Part shown: positions 10,682 through 18,977 of the stretch, piece after piece
Position numbering within the stretch: position 1 is the first letter of the stretch
Layout of the letters: every line of letters starts with the position of its first letter
Assembly: GCA_000953695.1 (NCBI GenBank)
Contig: LN554847.1
Coordinates: 437,801 to 501,800, forward strand
Direction of reading: 5' to 3'
Source of the DNA: Aliivibrio wodanis
Lineage (GTDB): Bacteria; Pseudomonadota; Gammaproteobacteria; Enterobacterales; Vibrionaceae
DNA length: 64,000 nucleotides
Made by a program: the position numbers and the translations under genes
Notes under the pieces: generated by a model
The model's input: only the letters and a program-made list of their open reading frames with translations
Database searches by the model: none
Told to the model about the DNA's origin: nothing

Positions 10682-10909
10682 ATGGTAGCAAACGTGTTAT
10701 GCAGAAGCTATAAGATCTATACTTTTGATACATTTGAAGTTGCGAAAGCAAAAGGGTACGAAAAATTATTTGCTTATGTTCGTGGTGACAATGAACGAGC
10801 GTTAGCTGCCTATGTAAAGCAAGGTTTCGAAGTTGTAGGTATTGCTAAAAAGCACGCAAAAGTAGGTGATGTCTATATTGATGAAACTCTAATTGAGAAG
10901 TTATTGTAA
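10682..10909 (+). pseudogene. GNAT acetyltransferase, C-terminal fragment
   Basis: The last about 58 codons encode the C-terminal half of a GNAT N-acetyltransferase: AKAKGYEKLFAYVRGDN, then ERALAAYVKQGFEVVGIAKK and GDVYIDETLIEKLL, typical of strands and helices 5-7 of the fold. The acetyl-CoA binding loop (Q/RxxGxG/A) and the whole N-terminal half are missing. The first about 18 codons come from the repeat-like sequence after attC-like site 2. A full-length enzyme would be about 150-170 residues. Most likely a truncated cassette gene and non-functional. Confidence 0.7.
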
Positions 10910-10959
10910 GCTTTTCAGTAGTAGAAGTTAACAAACGATGATGTTGAGGCTTTAACTAG

Positions 10960-11124
10960 CATCAAGAGGGAAAGATAATCCGAAGCCCAATTGTTGCTTT
11001 AGATAATGGTAAATTGGTCGGTGGTTTAGTGTTTATTCATATACCTGTATTGTATTCAAACCTACAATGGAAGATCATTGAAACGTATGATATAGAGAAA
11101 ATTTTAGCGCTTCGTGCAGGTTAA
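10960..11124 (+). pseudogene. Short gene remnant, GNAT-like
   Basis: An open frame with no credible start (in-frame TAG at 10957) encodes SPIVALDNGKLVGGLVFIHIP and ends in LALRAG. The 'ALDNGKLVGG' strand-turn-strand resembles the N-terminal half of GNAT acetyltransferases, but the next part does not continue the fold, so it looks internally deleted. It lies between the GNAT C-terminal fragment and the DUF924 gene. Confidence 0.4.
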
Positions 11125-11157
11125 AATTGTGATTTTGTAATTAAAAAGGAAGGGCAT

Positions 11158-11694
11158 ATGTATCAGGACGTCATAAATTTTTGGTTTAACGAGCTTGAAC
11201 CAAAGCAGTGGTGGCAAAAAGACTTAGAGCTTGATGCTGTGATAAAGGCGCGTTTTAGTGCGCTGCATAGACAAGCACAGGCCGGTGAGTTATCTCAATG
11301 GCGTGAAACTGCACTAGGCAGCCTTGCTGAAATCATTCTTTTAGATCAATTCTCTCGCAATATTTATCGTGATACGCCTGAGTCATTTGCTAGTGATCCT
11401 TTGTCTTTGGCTCTTGCTCAATTTGCCATATCAAAAGGCTTTGATACTGAACTTTCTCAAGCTGAGCGAAGCTTTTTGTATCTGCCATTCATGCACAGTG
11501 AATCGAAAATTGTTCATAGCGAGGCGGTGACGCTTTTTGAGCAGCTAGGAAATACCTACAATTTAGAGTTTGAGCATAAGCACAAAGACATTATTGATCG
11601 CTTTGGTCGCTACCCACATAGAAATGCCATTTTAGGGCGAGAATCAACAGAAGAAGAAATTGAGTTCTTAACGCAACCAAATTCAAGCTTTTAA
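11158..11694 (+). CDS. DUF924 family protein
   Basis: A 178-residue soluble protein of the DUF924 family (all-helical, TPR-like fold, unknown function). Landmarks: VINFWFNELEPKQWWQKD at the start, ALGSLAEIILLDQFSRNIYRDTP near residue 58 (quoted: LAEIILLDQFSRNIYR), FLYLPFMHSES near residue 105, and the C-terminal DRFGRYPHRNAILGRESTEE. Length is normal. The ATG follows AAAAAGGAAGGGCAT. It is an ordinary chromosomal gene at the right edge of the decayed cassette patch and has its own terminator. Confidence 0.88.
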   Translation: MYQDVINFWFNELEPKQWWQKDLELDAVIKARFSALHRQAQAGELSQWRETALGSLAEIILLDQFSRNIYRDTPESFASDPLSLALAQFAISKGFDTELSQAERSFLYLPFMHSESKIVHSEAVTLFEQLGNTYNLEFEHKHKDIIDRFGRYPHRNAILGRESTEEEIEFLTQPNSSF

Positions 11695-11714
11695 ATTAAT
11701 AATGTGATTTTTAT

Positions 11715-11745
11715 ACACTCGATAATCTATTTATCGAGTGTTTTT
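11715..11745 (+). terminator. Rho-independent terminator after the DUF924 gene
   Basis: Perfect 11-bp stem ACACTCGATAA / TTATCGAGTGT (11715-11725 with 11731-11741), then TTTT. The remaining bases up to 11967 hold no gene that I can see; they are AT-rich and probably contain the next promoter. Confidence 0.88.
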
Positions 11746-11967
11746 ATAGTATATTGAATTAACCGAACATCTCATTATATAGAGGGCTGTATATAGATAT
11801 TTCTCGTATCTACTCATCCAAAGAACTATCTACAATGTAAGGTTTATGTTGCGGGTATTATTAATTAACTTAAATTTGATATGTATCATTATAAATTAAC
11901 AGTGATAAGTAAATAATCGTAGGGGTGATATTTATAAATGATATGCAATGTAATATAAGGATATATT

Positions 11968-13464
11968 ATGAAGGTTACAGATGTTAGTTTTTTATCAGTG
12001 TTAAATCGAAATCTATTATCATTAAGGTATAGTTCATTAGTATTTAGTGTTTCAAAAATTAGAATATACCTGTTGCTTGTTATCTTATGTTCATTATCTT
12101 CAGTATCTATTTCTTCGGAGATAGACTCCTATAGTGGTATTTATAGAGAGAATTCAGAAAGCAAACCTTATCTTCTTATTAAAGAACATAATGGTCGATA
12201 TTTTGGGAGTGCAACTTCTGGTTCAGTCGAATTATTTATTTATGATAATGGTAAATTTAGGGCTAGAGATATTACTATTGATATAAATGGGTATTTTCAA
12301 GATAAAATTAAAGGAAAATATCAGAAACAAATTGTTAACTTGTTTGGTTCTCACTCAGTATATGAACGTGTAGACATCCCAAAGGAAAAATTCATATCAG
12401 TGCTATATAATTCAGACAAGAAAATGGCAGACTTTAGTACTTCAAAGGTAGATGTTTGTAAGGATAGCTATCCGATCACTTCATTAGATAACGTTACTGA
12501 TACATATGAAAATATTGATACGCTTATTTCTAAAATTGAAATTGGAAGACATGTTTACAAGAATATTAATAGCTTACTTATTTTGAAAGATGATAAATTA
12601 GTTGTAGAGCGTTACTTTAATGGATGGAATGCTGATGAGCCACATATGATTCAATCAGTAAGTAAAAGTTTAACATCATTATTAGTTGGCTCAGCTATTA
12701 AAGAAAACAAAATAGTAGATATAAAGCAAACACTTCCACTGCTACTACCAAATTATAAAGAATACCTTAATGGAGGAAGAGAAAAAATAACATTACAGAA
12801 TCTTCTTACTATGTCGGCAGGACTTCATTGGAATGAATGGGATACCTCTTATTCTAATCCTGAAAATATTCGTTATAAAGAAATATTTAGCGAAGACTCT
12901 GTAGTATTTACTCTTGAGCAGTCTCTTATTGAAAAACCAGGTGATAGATTTAATTATAGTGGTGGTTTTGTCTCTGTTGTCGGAGAGGTTATAAGCCAAG
13001 CAACAAATCAATCACCGATGAGTGACTATGCTAAGAATGGTCCACTTTCGGCGCTCTGTTTTAAGAATGCTTATTGGCTTAAGCAAAATGATGATCGTAC
13101 AAACGTAGCTGGTGGTGCTTTTTTAAGGCCAAGAGATATGCTGAAAATAGGACAACTCGTGCTTAATGATGGTAATTGGAATGGTAAACAACTTGTAGAT
13201 AAAAATTATCTTATTGAATCAACTGAGCCTATTATGGATACAAATTTAACAGGGAAAAAATATGGTTATTTTTGGTGGAATACAACCTTTTATGTAAACG
13301 GTAAAAAATACCCTGCAATTTTAGCGCAAGGTTATGGTGGGCAAGATATTGTCATTATTAAAGAGTTAAATTTAGTTGTTGTTAAAACGGCCTCTAACTT
13401 TAATTTCCCTTCTCTTATTGGGAAAATTATGAGTGTACATGTTATTCCTGAATTTAAGAATTAA
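11968..13464 (+). CDS. Serine hydrolase, beta-lactamase/penicillin-binding fold (class C-like)
   Basis: A 498-residue exported hydrolase of the beta-lactamase-related (AmpC/esterase/6-aminohexanoate-dimer hydrolase) group. The N-terminus has a late hydrophobic segment (about 31-50) acting as signal anchor or signal peptide, then a domain of about 110 residues, then the catalytic domain. The catalytic SxxK is SVSK with Ser230 and Lys233, the second motif is Tyr330-Ser-Gly, and a GYGGQ turn near the C-terminus replaces the usual KTG/HxG. WN and FWWN segments are typical of the EstB/NylB-like branch. The substrate is unknown; beta-lactam resistance should not be assumed. It is followed 9 bases later by a membrane-protein gene, with no shared family link known to me. 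Confidence 0.82.
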   Translation: MKVTDVSFLSVLNRNLLSLRYSSLVFSVSKIRIYLLLVILCSLSSVSISSEIDSYSGIYRENSESKPYLLIKEHNGRYFGSATSGSVELFIYDNGKFRARDITIDINGYFQDKIKGKYQKQIVNLFGSHSVYERVDIPKEKFISVLYNSDKKMADFSTSKVDVCKDSYPITSLDNVTDTYENIDTLISKIEIGRHVYKNINSLLILKDDKLVVERYFNGWNADEPHMIQSVSKSLTSLLVGSAIKENKIVDIKQTLPLLLPNYKEYLNGGREKITLQNLLTMSAGLHWNEWDTSYSNPENIRYKEIFSEDSVVFTLEQSLIEKPGDRFNYSGGFVSVVGEVISQATNQSPMSDYAKNGPLSALCFKNAYWLKQNDDRTNVAGGAFLRPRDMLKIGQLVLNDGNWNGKQLVDKNYLIESTEPIMDTNLTGKKYGYFWWNTTFYVNGKKYPAILAQGYGGQDIVIIKELNLVVVKTASNFNFPSLIGKIMSVHVIPEFKN

Positions 13465-13473
13465 AAATAATCA

Positions 13474-14034
13474 ATGTGTCGCACTTTGGTATTTTACTTG
13501 CTGATAAGTTTTTTGATCGTAAACAGTTTAGTGATAAAGTGGACTTTTTACGATCTGAAGAGAACTATTTTGAAAAGATATCCATATAAGATAAATACAA
13601 GGTTAAGAAATATAGTTTCATCAGTTTTAATGATGATCGCTATATTATTGTTTACGTTATTTTCATCATCTGGAGATATGCTAGGGATATGTGTAGGGCT
13701 AGTCGTATTTATTATTATTGGCGGTTTTGGATATTCATGTTATAAAGAAAATAAAGTTGAACAACAGGTCTTAGATAAAGATCATTATATTGAGGTTTTT
13801 GATGGTGGAGTCTTATTTCACATTGAAGATCCTATAAATCATCACTACTTTGATAATGTGAAATATTCATGGGAAGAAATATTAGACATCGAGATTAGTA
13901 ATTATCGCTCTGGGACTAACTTGGTTTTTAAGCTTAACAAAGGAAAGATTTTTATTTGTTTTACTAATGTATTGAATGCTAAAAAGCTATATGAAGATGT
14001 AGAAAATAGCCTGTTTGATAAAAATAACAAATAG
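13474..14034 (+). CDS. Small membrane protein of unknown function
   Basis: I do not recognise a family. The 186-residue product has three hydrophobic segments (about residues 4-22, 46-63 and 69-88), followed by a charged soluble tail containing a beta-rich pattern (IEVFDGGVLFHIEDP, YSWEEILDIEISNYRSGT, LVFKLNKGKIFICF) reminiscent of PH-like bPH domains of small bacterial membrane proteins. It starts 9 bases after the serine hydrolase stop and probably shares its transcript. The ribosome site is weak, so translation may depend on coupling. Confidence 0.65.
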   Translation: MCRTLVFYLLISFLIVNSLVIKWTFYDLKRTILKRYPYKINTRLRNIVSSVLMMIAILLFTLFSSSGDMLGICVGLVVFIIIGGFGYSCYKENKVEQQVLDKDHYIEVFDGGVLFHIEDPINHHYFDNVKYSWEEILDIEISNYRSGTNLVFKLNKGKIFICFTNVLNAKKLYEDVENSLFDKNNK

Positions 14035-14081
14035 CTTAAATATTTATGTAGATTATTTTAAACTTTGACAAAGGCAATTTA

Positions 14082-14171
14082 ATGCGAAAATGGTTATCAT
14101 TATCTACTTTTTTCTGTTCTTTATTTTTGTATGGTAATAATTTTTCTTTCGAGCTTCTAATACAGTTTTAG
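14082..14171 (+). other. Possible truncated secreted-protein start (29 codons)
   Basis: After an AAAGGCAATTTA ribosome site, an ATG opens 29 codons (MRKWLSLSTFFCSLFLYG...) that look like a signal peptide and then stop at TAG. Either a very short peptide or the surviving 5' end of a lost exported-protein gene. The 19 bases 14086-14104 inside it also match the Fur-box consensus at 16 positions. Nothing else is evident between 14172 and the brnQ leader at 14339. Confidence 0.3.
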
Positions 14172-14338
14172 GGAGGGCATAGCATAAGTTATATACCTTA
14201 ACTGGTTTTTTTGATTACTACTTCTTTTTTAGAAATTATCAGCACAGAGCAATAATTAACAATTTTATAATTAAGCTTTACAATCCTCGGTAATTCCTTT
14301 AGCTTAAGGACAATTATTTTTTCTAGAGTGTGTAAGTT

Positions 14339-14434
14339 ATGTCTACAGGCATCAAACAACATCAAGCAGGTTTACTCACTGCTTCTAAGCGTAATGCTTA
14401 TGCACTCGTCTCTGTCGTCGTTGTCATTTACTGA
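14339..14434 (+). CDS. brnQ leader peptide (candidate attenuator peptide)
   Basis: A 31-codon open frame that starts ATGTCTACA and ends in the codons Leu-Val-Ser-Val-Val-Val-Val-Ile-Tyr-stop. Such a run of branched-chain codons just before a hairpin is the signature of leader peptides that sense Val/Leu/Ile-tRNA charging, as in ilvL of the ilvGMEDA operon. Its last codons form the 5' arm of an intrinsic terminator (14415-14450), and the next gene is the branched-chain amino acid carrier brnQ. The ribosome site (AGTGTGTAAGTT) is weak. Function is inferred from arrangement. Confidence 0.72.
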   Translation: MSTGIKQHQAGLLTASKRNAYALVSVVVVIY

Positions 14435-14450
14435 TACTGACGATTTTTTT
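14415..14450 (+). terminator. Attenuator terminator upstream of brnQ
   Basis: 5' arm TCGTCGTTGTCA (14415-14426), loop TTTAC, 3' arm TGATACTGACGA (14432-14443), then seven T (14444-14450). The stem has one T/C mismatch and two G-U pairs. The 3' arm can also pair perfectly with TCGTCAGT at 14453-14460 (ACTGACGA at 14436-14443), giving a mutually exclusive hairpin. A ribosome stalled on the Val codons would cover the 5' arm and should allow readthrough into brnQ. The mechanism is inferred. Confidence 0.68.
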
Positions 14451-14544
14451 ATTCGTCAGTTAGGCTGGCGGATAGATAAGACCCTTTCTTTATAATCTTC
14501 TAGCCAAATTGACACCCTGTTTTAATTTATAAAAGGTATGTCGT

Positions 14545-15861
14545 TTGAACAGAAGAGATCTCGCCGCTATCGGCTTTATGACATTTGCACTCTTTCTTGG
14601 TGCAGGTAACTTAATTTATCCACCCTTGATGGCACAACAAGCTGGCGATAATTGGCTTATTGCTATTGGTGGTTTTCTATTAACTGCTGTTGGTCTGCCT
14701 GCAATCACTTTGGTCGTATTAGGCCGTTTATCTTCTGCAGATAAGTTGACATCAGCCTTACCAAAATGGATGGATCGTTCATTCTGGTTCTTGGTATTAA
14801 CCACATTGGGCCCTGCGTTTGTATTGCCTCGTGCAGTTACCGTAGCTTATGAGATGGGCATTAAGCCTTTCTATTCAGGTAATGGGCTAATGGTATTCTC
14901 TGCGTTATTCTGTGCTCTAACGTTATGGTTAGCATTGAAACCGGGTAAGTTAATTGATTACATTGGTAAAATCATGACACCAGCGTTGATCGCTATGTTA
15001 ACGATATTAGTCGTAGCGGCATTGCTAAACCCATTAGGCTCTCCAAGCCAAGCTATTGAGATTTACGAGCAAGCACCTGCGGTAAATGGATTAATTCAAG
15101 GTTACATGACATTAGATGCAATCGCAGCGGTCGCCTTTGGTTGGGTTATAATTCAAACCATTCGTAGCAAAGGTGTGGAGAGTAAAAAAGCCATCTCTTA
15201 CTACACATTACGCATTGCCGTTATCTACTCAGTACTGATGTCATTATGTTACTTAGCAATGGGCTATTTAGGTTCAACATCGTCTGAGATTGCACCAAGT
15301 GCCAGTAATGGTGGCGAGATCTTAACGCGTTATGCGGCAGGGGAGTTTGGGGTATTAGGTCAACTTCTATTGGCTGCAATTACCTTAATGGCGTGTTTAA
15401 CCACTACAATAGGTCTAACCAATGCGAACTCTGAATACTATAAAAATACTTACGGCATCACGTTTAAAGTGAGTGCTACCGTTATAATGGTATTAACGGC
15501 GATCATTTCAAACGTAGGATTAGAGACGATCATAGAGGTGAGCTTGCCTGCCATTCTGATCTTATGTCCGATTGCGATTGCGCTTATCATTGCGATGATC
15601 TTGATGCCAGAGAAAACAAGCACAGAGAAACCTGCGATTTCAATGAGCCACACTACGGTAGTATGTATTGCTGCTCTGTTTGGTACGATTGATGCGCTGC
15701 ATATTTTGGATAAATTACCAGGGGGCATGAATGCGTTTTGTGAGCAATGGTTGCCGTTGTATGCTTCTCATACTTCTTGGTTGCTTCCTGTATTTATTAC
15801 TATTTTTGTTAATAAAGCCTTCAGTAAAGCAATGCCAAAGCGTGTGGTGATAAACAATTAA
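14545..15861 (+). CDS. brnQ: Branched-chain amino acid:cation symporter BrnQ
   Basis: A 438-residue inner-membrane carrier of the LIVCS family that imports leucine, isoleucine and valine with Na+ or H+. About 12 hydrophobic segments are present. Landmarks: RDLAAIGFMTFALFLGAGNLIYPP at the N-terminus (quoted part: GFMTFALFLGAGNLIYPP), GPAFVLPRAVTVAYEMG near residue 90, and TTTIGLTNANSEYY near residue 285. The start is TTG at 14545, eight bases after AAAAGG; it gives the conserved N-terminus, whereas the ATG at 14538 is out of frame. A Val-rich leader and terminator upstream suggest control by amino-acid supply. Confidence 0.93.
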   Translation: MNRRDLAAIGFMTFALFLGAGNLIYPPLMAQQAGDNWLIAIGGFLLTAVGLPAITLVVLGRLSSADKLTSALPKWMDRSFWFLVLTTLGPAFVLPRAVTVAYEMGIKPFYSGNGLMVFSALFCALTLWLALKPGKLIDYIGKIMTPALIAMLTILVVAALLNPLGSPSQAIEIYEQAPAVNGLIQGYMTLDAIAAVAFGWVIIQTIRSKGVESKKAISYYTLRIAVIYSVLMSLCYLAMGYLGSTSSEIAPSASNGGEILTRYAAGEFGVLGQLLLAAITLMACLTTTIGLTNANSEYYKNTYGITFKVSATVIMVLTAIISNVGLETIIEVSLPAILILCPIAIALIIAMILMPEKTSTEKPAISMSHTTVVCIAALFGTIDALHILDKLPGGMNAFCEQWLPLYASHTSWLLPVFITIFVNKAFSKAMPKRVVINN

Positions 15862-15897
15862 GTTTTAGACAGAGAGTTCCCTCTTGTGTATTGATAG

Positions 15898-15927
15898 AGA
15901 GCAGCCATAATAGCTGCTCTTTTTTTA
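15898..15927 (+). terminator. Rho-independent terminator after brnQ
   Basis: Perfect 8-bp stem AGAGCAGC / GCTGCTCT (15898-15905 with 15913-15920), 7-base loop, then seven T. Confidence 0.92.
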
Positions 15928-15951
15928 TTTTTAGAATAGGGCTACTTGGTC

Positions 15952-16854
15952 ATGTTGCCGTTAATTTATCATCCAATTTACTCGCAATTAGATCTTCCTG
16001 AAGGACATCGCTATCCTATTCAAAAATATCAGCGTTTATACCAAGCGATTCAATCCCATTATTCAAATGCACCTCTCTGTTATTTTGAGCCAACGGCACT
16101 TACAGTTGATGCGATTAAACAAGTGCATGATAAAGACTATATTGATGCGTTAGTCTCTGGAACGTTACCTGCCGCTAAAATGCGACGCATTGGTTTCCCG
16201 TGGAGTGAGTCGTTAATTCAAAGAACATTAACCTCAACAGCAGGCACCTGTTTAACCGTAGATAAGGCGTTAGAGTATGGAGCTGCGGTGCATTTAAGTG
16301 GTGGTTATCACCATGCTCATTACGATTTTGGTAGTGGTTTTTGTTTGGTGAATGATTTAGCGATGGCAGCCCATCATGCATTACAGCAAGAGGGGATCGA
16401 TAAAGTATTAATTATTGATAGCGATGTGCATCATGGTGATGGAACTGCAACGCTGTGTGCGGATCGCGACGACATTATTACGCTCTCTTTTCATTGCGAT
16501 AAAAACTTCCCTGCGCGTAAACCTACCTCTGATTACGATGTGCCATTATCTATAGGAACACAAGATGCTGAGTTCTTAGAAGCCTTTCAACAAGTGGTTG
16601 AAATGGCAGTGAATCATCATCAACCTGATCTTATTATTTATGATGCGGGGGTAGATATTCACATTGATGATGAACTAGGTTATTTGGATGTATCAACTGA
16701 AGGTTTATATCAACGAGATCGTTGGATGAGATCGTTTACCAAACAAAAAGACATTCCTATTGCCTGCGTGGTTGGTGGAGGATATCGAAGTAACCATCAA
16801 GATTTGGTTGAACCTCATTTGCAGCTAATTCGAGCCTTTTTGGATTGTATGTAA
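15952..16854 (+). CDS. Histone-deacetylase-like zinc amidohydrolase
   Basis: A 300-residue cytoplasmic member of the arginase/deacetylase superfamily (HDAC, AcuC, acetylpolyamine amidohydrolase). Active-site landmarks: LSGGYHHAHYDFGSGFC (tandem His pair), the zinc ligands Asp and His in IDSDVHHGDGT, and the third zinc-ligand region IIYDAGVDIHIDDELG, followed by VVGGGYRSNH. These enzymes remove acetyl groups from lysine or polyamines; the natural substrate here is unknown. The ORF also has TTG at 15946; I prefer ATG 15952, though the AGGG ribosome site fits either. It converges on the PTS gene with a 4-base gap. Confidence 0.88.
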   Translation: MLPLIYHPIYSQLDLPEGHRYPIQKYQRLYQAIQSHYSNAPLCYFEPTALTVDAIKQVHDKDYIDALVSGTLPAAKMRRIGFPWSESLIQRTLTSTAGTCLTVDKALEYGAAVHLSGGYHHAHYDFGSGFCLVNDLAMAAHHALQQEGIDKVLIIDSDVHHGDGTATLCADRDDIITLSFHCDKNFPARKPTSDYDVPLSIGTQDAEFLEAFQQVVEMAVNHHQPDLIIYDAGVDIHIDDELGYLDVSTEGLYQRDRWMRSFTKQKDIPIACVVGGGYRSNHQDLVEPHLQLIRAFLDCM

Positions 16855-16858
16855 ACGA

Positions 16859-18730
16859 TTACTTCGTTTTATGTGACTTAAGTAGTGCCTCACCATTATA
16901 CATTGCTTCTTTAGTGCTGATATCTAGAGTACGTTTGCCTGCAAATCTAAGCGGTTCTTTTATTGCTACATCATGAGCAAAAATAACCAATTTAGCGTTT
17001 TTAATATCTAATGGGGTAATGCGGTTATTAATGCCATCTGCCCCTTGAGTTTCTACCTTTATTTTAATGCCTAATCGTTGTGCGGCTTTTTCTAAACTCT
17101 TGGCAGCAAGGAAGGTATGAGCAACTCCTGATGGGCAGGCTGTCACCGCTAATACATCCGCTTCGCCTTCATTTTTTACGGCAGTTAAGATCAGTTCACG
17201 GATCTCTTTATCCTCATCTTCTACGGCATTTTTCTTCAATGAAATAACAATGAGTGCCGTGGTTAATGCACCCAGCAGCGTACCAACCACATAACCAAAT
17301 TTCCCATCAACAACCGGTAATACAATCCAGCCACCCCATGGCGCATGATTTAATACGTTAAACAAAAATCCAGTTACGTTGCCAACAATACCACCGGCAA
17401 CAATGGCTGGGATAACACGAGCAGGATCGGCTGCAGCGAATGGAATTGCGCCCTCAGTAATGCCTATCATCCCCATAATGCCTGCCGCTTTGCCTGCTTC
17501 GCGTTCTTCTCGCTTGAATTTTTTAGGTGATAAGAAGGTCGCTAGCGCCATGCCTAATGGTGGAGTACAAATCGCAATGCCGACACCACCCATTAACCAA
17601 GGTTGCGTATTCACTTGAGTTTGAGCAAATAGGGTAGCGACTTTATTGATTGGGCCTCCCATATCAAAGGCCGCCATTGCACCAAGAATTGCGCCTAAAA
17701 CCACTTTTCCTGAACCTGCCATACTTGCAAGCCACTCATTTAGCAGCGTCATGGTATTAGCGATTGGTGCGCCAATTACCCACATGACAGCAGCGCAAGT
17801 GATGAAGGTACCGATAAGCGGATAGATAAAAATTGAGCCGAGGGAGGTCATGCTTTCTGGTAGCTTAATTTGCTTTAATGTACGAACGACAAACCCTGCA
17901 AAAAAACCAATGATGATAGCCCCTAAAAATCCAGTGTTGTACTGCTGAACAGCGATCCAAGAACCAATCATTCCCGGGGCTAATCCTGGTTTATCAGCAA
18001 TGGAATAAGCGATGTAGCCGCCAAGCACCACGGTAAATAAGGTTAATCCGGCAATGCCCATTTGTGCTATGTCAGCCAATATCCCTTCAGTTGGTACGGC
18101 GCCATGGCCTGAGATCATGACAGATAAAGAGAGCAAAACCCCACCGGCGACAATAAAGGGGATCATGTGTGAGGTGCCAAAGAGTAGGTGTTCTTTAGCG
18201 CGACCTAAACCACGAGAGAGTTCACTTTTTTCAGCTTGTGGTTCAGTTATGGTCGTTGAAGTCAGGGCTTCTTCTGGTTGAATTGAATCAGTAAATAAGG
18301 CTAAAGCTTCTTCTTTATTTTGTACGGTTTTTAATTTGTCGGTAAAGCCGTCTTCAATTAATCGAATGGATATTTGTGATAATGCTTCGATGTGTTGATT
18401 GTCGTCACCATCTGTTGATGCAAGCATAAAAAAGACATCAGATGGAAGACCATCCTCAGCACCATAATCAATACCTGTGCGGCTAATACCAATAGCGACA
18501 GAGGGCGTAATGACAGCGGTACTTTTGGCGTGAGGGATCGCAATACCGTCTTCAAAACCCGTATTCCCTATCTCTTCTCGCGCCCAAACATCAGAGAGAA
18601 ATTGTTGTTTATTCGATAGTTTTCCTGCATCGTTTAGTATATTAACCATCTCTTCAAGAATGCTTTCTTTAGACGTCGATTTGAGGTCTAAACAAATAAC
18701 ATTAGTATCAATAAGAGAGGTGATATTCAT
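16859..18730 (-). CDS. PTS fructose-family permease, EIIA-EIIC-EIIB fusion
   Basis: A three-domain phosphotransferase permease of about 623 residues that imports and phosphorylates a sugar at the inner membrane. Order: EIIA (1-145) with phospho-His about 67 in DGIAIPHAKS; EIIC (about 185-515) with FGTSHMIPFIVAGGVLL, FDMGGPINKVATLF and EGAIPFAAADP; and C-terminal EIIB with the active Cys in VTACPSGVAHTF. The A-C-B order differs from the A-B-C order of the second permease at 21416. I choose ATG 18730 (GGA six bases upstream, MNITSLID aligning with the paralogues) over 18766. The sugar is unknown; context suggests mannose or a related hexose. A shared 39-bp element lies upstream. Confidence 0.9.
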   Translation of the reverse strand: MNITSLIDTNVICLDLKSTSKESILEEMVNILNDAGKLSNKQQFLSDVWAREEIGNTGFEDGIAIPHAKSTAVITPSVAIGISRTGIDYGAEDGLPSDVFFMLASTDGDDNQHIEALSQISIRLIEDGFTDKLKTVQNKEEALALFTDSIQPEEALTSTTITEPQAEKSELSRGLGRAKEHLLFGTSHMIPFIVAGGVLLSLSVMISGHGAVPTEGILADIAQMGIAGLTLFTVVLGGYIAYSIADKPGLAPGMIGSWIAVQQYNTGFLGAIIIGFFAGFVVRTLKQIKLPESMTSLGSIFIYPLIGTFITCAAVMWVIGAPIANTMTLLNEWLASMAGSGKVVLGAILGAMAAFDMGGPINKVATLFAQTQVNTQPWLMGGVGIAICTPPLGMALATFLSPKKFKREEREAGKAAGIMGMIGITEGAIPFAAADPARVIPAIVAGGIVGNVTGFLFNVLNHAPWGGWIVLPVVDGKFGYVVGTLLGALTTALIVISLKKNAVEDEDKEIRELILTAVKNEGEADVLAVTACPSGVAHTFLAAKSLEKAAQRLGIKIKVETQGADGINNRITPLDIKNAKLVIFAHDVAIKEPLRFAGKRTLDISTKEAMYNGEALLKSHKTK

Positions 18731-18806
18731 AACGATTCCATTTTCTATCGGTAATTTGTTAGTCATGTTAGTGGATCTTTGAGTTTTAATAACTGGATAA
18801 AAAAGA

Positions 18807-18845
18807 CATTTACTGGATTATTGTACCCTCTGTGGCAAAGTGTGA
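18807..18845 (-). promoter_or_regulatory. 39-bp PTS-locus operator, copy 1
   Basis: On the plus strand it starts CATTTACTGGATTATTGTAC and ends CAAAGTGTGA. It matches copies at 23399-23437 and 24753-24791 without gaps, mainly in CATTTACTGGA, TTGTA, CC and AAGTGTGA. It lies 77 bases upstream of the EIIACB start and in the gap shared with the divergent EIIB gene. The TGTGA end could be half of a CRP site. Probable target of the AraC regulator at 23607. Confidence 0.75.
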
Positions 18846-18977
18846 GTTTGCTCCTTATTAATTGATGCTAAAGCACTTTATGATAAATGAGAGAGAAATA
18901 GCCAGTGTATTATTATTCAAATTAGTATCTTGTGAATACATTGAGTTATTTGAATTTTTACCAGTTAAGAGTAAATC

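Noticed and set aside
11968-13464. Antibiotic-resistance beta-lactamase
   Set aside because: SxxK and YSG motifs are present, but the third motif and overall layout fit esterase/6-aminohexanoate-hydrolase-like proteins; no support for beta-lactam hydrolysis.
14538-14609. ATG start for brnQ at 14538
   Set aside because: It is out of frame with BrnQ and gives a 23-codon frame without recognisable content; the TTG at 14545 gives the conserved N-terminus and has a well-spaced ribosome site.
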